The notes below the pieces were generated by a model that was given only the letters and a program-made list of their open reading frames with translations, had not been told where the DNA came from and ran no database searches. Below, one piece after another: positions 56,125-64,000 of a stretch of 64,000 nt of DNA (positions within the stretch are counted from its first letter, which is position 1; each line of letters opens with the position of its first letter). The stretch is from Ceratorhiza oryzae-sativae (taxonomy: Eukaryota; Basidiomycota; Agaricomycetes; Cantharellales; Ceratobasidiaceae). Both the position numbers and the translations under genes were made by a program. The stretch covers positions 806,001 to 870,000 of the forward strand of contig JARWMV010000241.1 in NCBI GenBank assembly GCA_030998015.1, given 5' to 3'.

Positions 56125-57203
56125 ATCGAAAAAGATAGTATATCGGCAAAACTTGATTTAATGTAATCGACAAAGACAAGTGTTGTATCGAAAGCGGTGT
56201 GAAATTTGGGGGTAGAGACGGCTTGCCTGCTTGTATGGTGTTTATATACCTTATCGTATGCTAGTGGAGTATGCGTATGTATGATCGATCGCAAGAAACT
56301 CTCGTGTAACTCATGAGCAATCATACGTCCTAGGACAAGCAGAAGAGCAGAATAGACAGTACTAATCCTGCGGTAAGTCCATAGCCGACCGGCAATCCCG
56401 CGGCCGATGCATCAATGGGCTATTGAGTGCTTGAAAATCCGCTGCACCCGTGTGGGCTTGGGCGAAATAACTTAAAATGGCCAACAGCAGTAGGTGCTGC
56501 AGTCTCCCAGTATATTCACCTTGTACGCCAGCCAATCGTATCTCTTTTCTTATGTGCATCAGGAAATCAGATCTACAGATCCCAGGTATATCGCCCTCGT
56601 ACCTTGATGTCGGAGATAGTGATCATGGATATGTAAACTTCTTCACCACCACTCGCTTCCACTGGGCACAGGTGACTCGTAGGACATAGGGCAGCAGACA
56701 AACCTTCGTGGAGGTGAGCGCCTTCAGATCAGTGCGCTATAGTATTGGTGCATGGAGTTGCCACTGCATGGTTTCTGGTGTTGGCCCTTGCATAAAGAAG
56801 ACACTGATTTGCCCTGATCGCTTGGCGCCGGCCAGCTTCGAAATTTGACTGACGTGGTAGGTTGGGAATAATGGGCCAAAAAGTTGGCCTGATCCACTAG
56901 GGCGCAACTACGGGGATCCTTCGTGCGATCATGCACCCCGGCAGCAATGACCCTATCCGTTTTCATTGAATGACCACCTGGTCAAATATAGTTTCACTCA
57001 CCACTCCACGAACTCCCTTGCACTCTCCAAACATTCTCGCTCAAGCTTGAATCCTACTACTGAATTCGACGCCCATTGTTGGCTCTGATGCGCACGGCCC
57101 ATCGGTTGGCCTAACCTCTGGCTAGTCTGGGAGACGCCTGAACGAGCACACCCCGAAGCACGCCCCGAGGAGCGAAAGTCGTGTGTCAGTTTTAGCTTAT
57201 ACT
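56125..57203. other. Start of a 4-kb gene-poor region
   Basis: No supportable gene between the FAD-oxidase start and the inverted repeat at 57204. Short frames lack motifs. Confidence 0.4.
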
Positions 57204-57385
57204 CAGCCAAACACCGGATATCTAGCCCGCGTGTACGAGCTCCACAGGTCTAACGATGCTTTCCCGCGGTTACTAGATTCCAGTAGCGCTGGTAGTACGT
57301 GCTACTTCGGGCCCCGTGAGCGCTCAAAAGCATCGTTAGACCTTGCGGCGTTACCACGCGCTAGCTAGATATTCGGGTTTTGGCC
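57204..57385. repeat. Long imperfect inverted repeat, MITE-like
   Basis: Left arm 57204-57262 and right arm about 57328-57385 are imperfect reverse complements. They share a perfect 17-base core (AGGTCTAACGATGCTTT, inverted at 57327-57343) and flanking blocks such as ATATCTAGC...GCGTG and CGGCCAAAACCCGA versus CAGCCAAACACCGG. The loop is about 65 bases. Termini and target duplications are unclear, and it is unrelated in sequence to the GGATGCC element family. Confidence 0.55.
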
Positions 57386-57915
57386 GGGTAGGTCTCACGC
57401 TCGGTCGTAACTTAATGAAGAGCGGGACGGTGGGGTGGGAGCAAAATCGACGCGCGACGAGAGGCACCGCCGCCGTGAGATCGTGTTCAGGCGCACGGTG
57501 CTGGACGTACATCACATGCCTTTCATCGCAGCACCGGACTGATCCCTCATTCAGTATTGCTAATGCTCCTTCGCAGGGTCTGTCTCATTAGCTCACGGAT
57601 TGTTTATAACACTCGATGTCATCCCTCTATTCGCCTATTCTTTCTATTTTTTCACACTAACGGGATGTGTTGGGGGGGCAGGGGGGGAGCGACAGGCCTA
57701 AGGGATAGGCAAGGAGCGGGAGAGCACGGCTCAGTGGACGTGGTCAACTAAGCCCGGTCAGAAAAGTAGAGGGCCGACACTAGGCCTAATCAAACAAGTC
57801 TAGTGACATAGCACTCTGCAGCAGAATGGATACGACTCGAACTTCCATTTTACAATCGTGTGCTCATTCGCAGCCAGCTCTCAAGTTAGCAGCGGCCACC
57901 GTTATGATCTGGCCA
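57386..57915. other. Gene-poor sequence with G-rich runs
   Basis: A G-rich stretch with two runs of seven or more G (about 57670-57688) is the only notable structure. No gene recognised. Confidence 0.35.
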
Positions 57916-58153
57916 TGTAGTGTAGAAATCTCATGTACTTACTCGAATGCAATGGAATGAATCGAGTCATCTAACCGAGTCAAGTGTGTATGCGCATTAT
58001 ATGCGCAGTAAGGAGAGCGCCTAACTCATAGGCATTCGTAGGGTATAAATAAGGGCGCTCGCACGCCCTCTCGTACTCCATCTTTACTTTCCACTCACAC
58101 TCTTTTCTATACGATCGCTTTATTTCTATAAATATATACATTTGGTTGCTACA
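57916..58153 (+). mobile_element. Candidate solo or truncated LTR
   Basis: A 238-bp stretch begins TGTAG and ends CTACA (TG...CA with 5-bp inverted ends). It has a strong TATA box (TATAAATAAG, 58044-58053) roughly midway, followed by a T/C-rich stretch and an AT-rich 3' part, the usual order in retrotransposon LTRs. I see no matching flanking duplication and no primer-binding site starting TGG, so it may be truncated or a misread promoter. Confidence 0.3.
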
Positions 58154-58157
58154 TGTA

Positions 58158-58277
58158 GATTATAACCTCGGTTAGATATGCACTAGAGTGGAATGTATAG
58201 CATAAAAAGGTCAAACTCCCCGCTTAACTCAACCGCTCCCCCAAGAGGAGTTTAGTTCCCAGCATTAGGTTATAATC
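58158..58277. repeat. 11-bp perfect inverted repeat around 98 bases
   Basis: GATTATAACCT at 58158-58168 is matched by AGGTTATAATC at about 58267-58277. Adjacent to the candidate LTR. Could be the ends of another short element. Confidence 0.4.
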
Positions 58278-58446
58278 CAATATCAATATTAACACACACA
58301 GTTGCGCACTACCGGACAATAACTGTTTTTGCTCACTTTGTAATGATGTCACTAGGTTCTGTGGCTGGATGGCTCTCCGACGGTCGGGTGCTTTGAGTGA
58401 AACCTCTGTTCCCTGAAAAAAATAGATATTTTTGAGGCATACAAAA

Positions 58447-58507
58447 CGGTCAGGTCATGCCCAAGGACGAAACTCCCGGTTAATAATCCAGCTACTCGAC
58501 CTGACCG
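58447..58507. repeat. 10-bp inverted repeat (CGGTCAGGTC)
   Basis: CGGTCAGGTC at 58447-58456 pairs with GACCTGACCG at 58498-58507, flanked by A-rich and T-rich ends (AAAA...TTTT). A small hairpin or a remnant of a short inverted-repeat element. Confidence 0.4.
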
Positions 58508-59285
58508 CCTTTTCACGATCTCATAACAGGTGTGTATTCCAAGTGGTATCTATGATATGAGTGGGAAATCCCCAAGGTTGCTTCCACAGTGTTGTTGGGT
58601 AGCGAAGCGTTGGCTGTGCCCTCCCAGGATGCGAGTGGGATCCCGACGGCCTAGGATGGCACGACTACAGAGTGGGTACACAACAGGTATGGCCATTCAG
58701 GCGCTAGCGCTCATTATACATTGCGGGAGATAACTACAGAGGGTAGGATGGTGAGCACAAAAATACGGACAACCAGCCTACGCTAGAACACTTACAGCCA
58801 AGAATCACAAGTGAGATGTTTTCGTGTTATCTTGTGGTTGAGTATACCCTATGCCTAGTCCTCCGCATATTTCTTCGCATCGTCCCTACATAAAAATTTG
58901 ATATTTCAGTACACCTGATGAAAATACGCTCATCCTGGGTAAAAATTCCATTATTTAGCTCTGTTAGGTCACATACTCACGCGGGTGGCGCGAATGAATG
59001 TGGGCGCTCGGCCAAAAGCTAAAAATCTGACTAGCATGCACCTGATCTCGAGGCCGAACACTTGCGCCGGTGTGACCTATCGGTCGGGTGACTGTGCTAT
59101 ATCACGTGATGAGTCTCGCCACATCCAGGTCATCCTCGGCCATTGCTTCTCGGACGCATACACTCTCAAACATCGCTCGTTCAGACTAGACAGCATCTAA
59201 ACGGTCCCATTTTAGCTCTCGTACGATTCAAAACTGTTGGCAGCACACAGGGATTTGTGGTCCGCAGTCCAAACTATCTCCACTT

Positions 59286-59702
59286 TTGGTTCAGACTGAG
59301 GCTGAAGCTGTACGAGAGTCCGTGTCAGCGGTACAGACAGTAATCGTCAGTATCCATCGGCTTGCCCACTCTCCTTTGATTGAACCCGCTAGTGTCATCG
59401 AATTTACCGAACTTGACGCTGGTGTCCCTACAGAACAAGACTGGACCGATGAGGAGATTGTGAACCAATCTGCAGCCGAAATGCGACATGCGGACGCGGA
59501 CATACAAGTGGAAACCTTTTATGATGAAACCGACGATTCAAATAAGCGAAAGCTGGACGACGACGTCCCTATAGCACGGTCGATGTCCCCGTCGAGCGCC
59601 AGCGCTCTTCGCTTAAAGTACTTCAAAAATACATCTCCCAGCTTTATGACCCCCGTCTCCGAGCTAGTCTACCGTTTCTTTCAGACCATAGCACTCAATT
59701 AG
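59286..59702 (+). pseudogene. Possible C-terminal remnant of a Pogo/CENP-B-like DDE transposase
   Basis: A 138-codon frame without ATG. VIEFTELDAGVPTEQDWTDE and EIVNQSAAEMRHADADIQVE, followed by an acidic/Lys-rich stretch and SALRLKYF, resemble the C-terminal tail of fungal Pogo/Tigger-type transposases (the 'ELD...PTEE.LTDEEIV' region). No DDE catalytic core or helix-turn-helix is visible upstream, so if the assignment is right only a relic remains. Confidence 0.35.
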
Positions 59703-60146
59703 TGTCGTTTTAGATTTATCATGGATTTAGCCCGTTCTCTCCCAAGTGTACATGTATAAAATTCATCGGCGATTTAGGGCCGACCCCAATTATGTATAAA
59801 CCCAAATAAGTATTCCGCCGACTCTATACATCATCGGGGTTTCTACTGTATTTCAAAGGCTCGGGCGGATAAAAGGTACGCTTCGATTGCTCCGGTGTGA
59901 ATAGGCTGCCCTATTGCCCGCAGATGTCGGTCATGCCCTTTTTAAAGCAATCGGCCGACAAGCGCCAGAGCTATTTCATGTTAGCCGGCACATTGAATCT
60001 TCCATATGAATCCACGTGCCTTTGCTATGATCACATAGTACGTGGACTGGATGACCAAAGGCTATGAATTCTGGGCCCGTCTCGTGGGTTAAAATCCCCA
60101 AGTTCTTGAGGTCGTTGCCACTCTCAGCTTTTCCTTGCCGTAGGAT
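59703..60146. other. Promoter region of the carboxylesterase gene
   Basis: No gene. No clear TATA box in the last 100 bases. Confidence 0.35.
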
Positions 60147-62259
60147 ATGGTTGCTACTCTTCGCCTCGTTCGCTTTATACTAGCCTCCTTTCTGTTATCC
60201 GGCGATTCATTTGCCATAGCTGTCAGCCTCGACTATGGCACATTTATCGGCACCGATAACTATACAACTGATTCTGGGACGGCACTGCCCACCGTTCTTA
60301 CCGCATACCTCGGTATCCCATATGCCGCCCCTCCTACTGGAAAATTGCGGTACAAATATCCCCAAGCACCTCTAAAAAGAAAAGATATCACATCAGCGAC
60401 CACTTATGGCCCTGCTTGCATGCAGAGCGGTACCGCCGACATGAGCGAGAACTGCTTGTATCTCAATATATTCGCGCCAAAGGGCACCACTTCCTCTAGC
60501 AAGCTTCCCGTGGTGGTTTGGAGTATGTCCATTCGCACAAAAGGGTATTTTCGACTCAATGATGTTTGTTCCCCTTTTCAGTACATGGAGGCTCTTTCAA
60601 CACCGGCTCTGGACGAGGTTATATTGCATCACTCATCTCGCACTCCCCTAGAAAAATCATGGGGGTATCCATCAACTATCGCGTATGTGAAGATTTAGTA
60701 GTTACTGGCTAGAGCATAGATAACGCTACCTAAATTCAACAGCTCGGCGCGTTCGGATTTCTTCCCTCCAATATCACTCACGACGCCGGTCTGTTGAACA
60801 TCGGTTTGTATGATCAAGCATACGCTCTGAAGTGGGTACAAAAGTACATAAAATTCTTTGGAGGAGACCCAACTCAGGTAATGTATTCGGCTTCAGCCCA
60901 ATTGATTCCCTATTGAGTCGTTGTTTTGGAGGTAACCTTATTCGGCGAATCCGCTGGTGCGACGTCGATAGGCTACCAGCTACTGCATGTAAATGGCGCA
61001 CCGCCATTTCATCGCGTGATTATGGATTCTGGAGGTCCCACTGCCAGGGCATTTCCTAACTGGTATGAGTAACTACTCATCAGTTTCTTTAACCGGTTAT
61101 ATGCGGCAAATTCCAGGACTTATCCTCTGTATCAAACTCAAATGCAAGATTTCCTCACCCGGACGGGTTGCGCGAACAAGTCCGACTCGACTATCACATT
61201 CAATTGCCTCCGAGGGCTTCCGGCAGACATCATAAAGAATACCAGTGTGGCAATTTACAATGCATATAAGTACGTGTATTATTCGATGCATAACAGCAAG
61301 AGACGCATTTCAGCATCACAGCCCCAACTTGACATGGCCGTTCCAACCCGTGGTGGACAACAGATTCAGTAAGTGGTACAATAATATTCGATTTAGCAAC
61401 TCAAGCGTGGTTTCTTAGTTGTTCAGCCTGCCCATATCTCTTGGGAAACTGGTCGATTCAACAAAGTACCTATTTTGACCGGCTTCAATTCGTAAGTCAT
61501 TGTTGTTTATGAGTGAGCCGATACCGTTAACTATGCATCGCTCAGTGACGAAGGCAACGGTTTCGTTCCTAAAAACCTCAACACAACGGCCCAATTCAAC
61601 ACATTTTTCAAGACGCTCGCGCCAACAATATCTGATTCTCAGCTCGCGACCGTTGATGATTTATATCCCGATCCAAACATCGCAGGCTCTCCTTACGCAA
61701 ACTCAACACTCAGCCCACAATTCTCACGAACTGCTGCGGCATACGGTGATTTTGCCTAGTAAGTAAACCGTTTTTATAAAATCAAGTACTCGATTCAATC
61801 CTAGGGACAGTATCGCTCAGGTCCAAGCCAATGCCATCTATGCCACGGCAAAGAAAGTTCCCGTTTGGAAATATCACTTTGCCCACTTGACACCCGGAGC
61901 CGATCCATATCTGGGCGTTTACCATTCGTCTGAGCTTGCGTTTGTCAATGGTGCAATCGTAGCCAAGAATCCAGGACAAGTCGCCGACCAGTCCCGGATC
62001 ATGACCGCGTACTGGTCCTCTTGTGCGTCTGTCTCACCAAAAGTTCTACGATAGACGGCTAACTAGCCGGACGGCAGTCATTGCGTCTGGTAACCCAAAT
62101 ACGTACAAGGATAGCTCTGCACCCACGTGGCTGGTTTACACTCTTAGCAATGAGACCCAACTCCGGTTCTCGAACGGGAGTGCATTTGCCGAGCCAGATA
62201 ATATCCGACGGAATGCAACCGATTTTTGGAGGAGCATTCCAGATGTGCTGATGCACTAG
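60147..62259 (+). CDS. Secreted type-B carboxylesterase/lipase
   Basis: Alpha/beta-hydrolase hydrolysing carboxylic esters, expected extracellular. A hydrophobic N-terminal signal (LRLVRFILASFLLSGDSFAI) is followed by AYLGIPYAAPPTGKLRYKYP, the CMQSG...MSENCLYLNIFAP segment (type-B signature 2, conserved cysteines) and the oxyanion IHGGSF. LGAFGFLP, GLYDQAYALKWVQKYIKFFG and the nucleophile elbow VTLFGESAGATS come next. The acid is in TGFNSDEGNGFV and the histidine in GVYHSSELAFV, so the Ser-Glu-His triad is complete. At least nine short introns. It ends with DFWRSIPDVLMH at 62259. Length is normal for the family (about 540-560 residues). The Zn2Cys6 factor downstream is on the opposite strand. 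Confidence 0.85.
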
Positions 62260-63199
62260 ACCTGCTAAATAGGTCATGCCATTTCTGGATGCAATCAGAA
62301 GCAAATTCCCCTGATGACCTATAAATGAAATTTGAATGTAAAATATATGCGTGCGATGGATGTGCCATTGTTCCACCAAGTTCTGCATAGTCAAAATATG
62401 GCTGCGGACTAGCACCGAATAGGCGTGGGAGAGTGAAACCGTACTAGATGACAAATCCCAAGTTCAATTGGCCGATGATATGATGAAAACGCAAGGTCTA
62501 GAATGTGTCCACCTTGCGGAATCGGGGCTGGTGAACAAATCCCACTAGGTCAAGCTACCTATGAAAGGAGGAGACACCTCGATCTGCTGGTCGACCCGGA
62601 CTCGATCGCTTATACCTTTGAGCGACTCAGGATACCATGGATCAGTGATTAACCGCCCGACTGACTACCCTTACTAATAGCATTTATCCCCGCCGCCGCC
62701 GAGCCCAAGGAGACACTCCGGGATAACCTCGTTTGCGAGTAGAACGGCCCAATAGATCGAACCTTTGGTCAAACCTTGAGTTACTTTACTGGGCGGAGCA
62801 TAGTAAGTAAATACGTGCCAACACCTGGTGATCTTCGGACAGAGCTTCCTCTAAATGAAACTTCCACCGCCGGCTTATGTCATCACGAACGAACGTTGGG
62901 ACAATGTCTTTGTCATTCTTGAATATGCGATAACAAAACTATGAGCAAATGTGAAGAATATTGTAAAAGCACAACATGGAAAACAAACATAGCGCGACTA
63001 GAGTATAATACATGAACATAGCATACAGCCACTCACAGCAGCTTCAATCGAAGACCAAAAAAAAAAAAAACCCCCTTCCACACATACAACACGAAGCGAA
63101 CGAACCGGGTAAAAAGTCTATTTCTTTTCCTCGTTTTTTTTTCAGTTTAAGATAGGCTATACATCCACCCCCTACCAGCCGAGGCTGTACGATTACGCC
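62260..63199. other. Intergenic between convergent carboxylesterase and transcription factor 3
   Basis: About 940 bases with no gene recognised. It holds an A-run followed by a C-run (about 63057-63076) and a T-run near 63136-63143. Confidence 0.4.
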
Positions 63200-64000
63200 T
63201 CACGTAGTTAGAGTGTGCAATAGCGGCAACTTTGCGAACAATTCATCCATATCCGGTTTAGGCGCCTGCACGACATCTTGCACCATGCCATTGAGCTCAT
63301 CCGCACGCGCGAGAAGCCGGGAGAGGAATTCGGCGTAGATGAAAGGTGTGTGTTGTTCGTCGATGGCTACCTGCGGGGACCGATACGCCGTGATCAATCG
63401 GATGACAAGCGCTCGTAGGTGCTGATGCTGAGCGGGATCAATTACCGGGGCGGCCTGTGGGCAAAGGAGCTATAAAAAAAAAACAGGGGATCAGCAAACA
63501 CCGAAAGCGGACCAGCCAGGCACAGCAAACTCACTTTGATCATGAATGCGCCCGCGAACGCACCAAAGGTAAACCAACCCTCGGCGCTGAACTTGAAGTA
63601 CGCCGAATGTGCGTGATGCTCGGTGAGCGCTTGCACCATTCGGGACGCAGAATCAATACACTAGCGGATGCATCCGTTTTAGGTGTTTCACCCTGCGTGC
63701 GCAAAAATGGATCACTCACATATAGCAAGATTGGATCACCCGGTTGAATTCCCTGCACAGAAGAATGCCGATAGCAGTGCGAGTAGATCACGAGGCGGAA
63801 GTAGTGTGCCGTGCTGCGACGATAGATCTTCAATATCCGGATATATGCGTACCGGACATGCACTTACTATCCAACGTGGGCACGATATTTGCAAGCTTCG
63901 TCTTCTTGAGGCGTTTTTTCCGCAAACAACCTGAACAAACATCAGGACCGAAGCATCTAGTCGGGTTGACAAATCGGCACTTACTGTTCGAAACATGCCT
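63200..64000 (-). CDS. Zn2Cys6-type fungal transcription factor 3, C-terminal part (partial)
   Basis: The gene runs off the right edge, so the zinc cluster is not in view. Minus-strand exons read HYFRLVIYSHCYRHSSVQGI and QPGDPILLY, then CIDSASRMVQALTEHHAHSA and YFKFSAEGWFTFGAFAGAFM. The last exon, DPAQHQHLRALVIRLITAYR to FAKLPLLHTLTT, stops at 63200. This matches the C-terminal half of basidiomycete fungal-specific transcription-factor domains, including the pattern seen in factor 1 of this window (FSAAFLIK followed by RPEF...). Short introns fall near 63470-63535 and 63660-63720. Family assignment rests on this region only. Confidence 0.6.

Noticed and set aside
57343..57751. Plus-strand frames in the gene-poor region
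   Set aside because: Short, motif-free, overlapping the inverted repeat and G-rich runs.

Overview
This window looks like nuclear DNA of a filamentous basidiomycete. Genes are split by many short introns of about 45-65 bases with GT...AG ends. Conserved eukaryotic housekeeping proteins (PDS5, NAA15, SEH1, CIA1, HIS5) sit beside three Zn(II)2Cys6 transcription-factor genes, an SREBP-type factor with the diagnostic tyrosine in its basic helix, and a fungal DUF3605 protein. The style fits an Agaricomycete such as Rhizoctonia, but the species is my inference. All multi-exon coordinates below run from start to stop and include introns. Most exon joins were worked out by eye from frame and homology.

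Layout. 1-7.6 kb: an edge fragment, a Bin3/MePCE-type RNA cap methyltransferase (-) and the cohesin regulator PDS5 (+), sharing an 88-bp divergent promoter. 9.2-12.9 kb: a divergent pair of oxidoreductases, an atypical SDR (-) and an MDR with a very large disordered insertion (+). 13.3-16.9 kb: NAA15, the NatA scaffold. 17.3-22.2 kb: an APP1-type phosphatidate phosphatase and a Zn2Cys6 factor, both (-). 24.7-29.5 kb: two tandem GNAT acetyltransferases (-) and nucleoporin SEH1 (+). 30.9-34.8 kb: a tandem SDR duplication (-). 36.3-43.9 kb: SREBP/Sre1, CIA1 and a second Zn2Cys6 factor, all (+). 44.5-49.1 kb: a modular secreted protein and a VHS/GAT trafficking protein (+). 49.2-52.7 kb: a DUF3605 gene and phosphopantothenoylcysteine decarboxylase (-), possibly one fused gene, divergent from HIS5 (+). 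53.5-56.1 kb: an FAD-linked oxidase (-). 56.1-60.1 kb: a gene-poor, repeat-rich stretch. 60.1-62.3 kb: a secreted type-B carboxylesterase (+). 63.2-64 kb: the C-terminal part of a third Zn2Cys6 factor (-), cut by the window edge.

The genes do not form one pathway or an obvious biosynthetic cluster. The most notable structures are: a three-copy family of short inverted-repeat elements with 3-bp target duplications; a tandem SDR pair whose 5' halves, intron included, are nearly identical while the 3' parts have diverged; a three-module four-cysteine secreted protein with two single-base frame breaks; and a same-frame junction between the CoA-biosynthesis decarboxylase and DUF3605. I found no convincing tRNA, rRNA, CRISPR or viral sequence.
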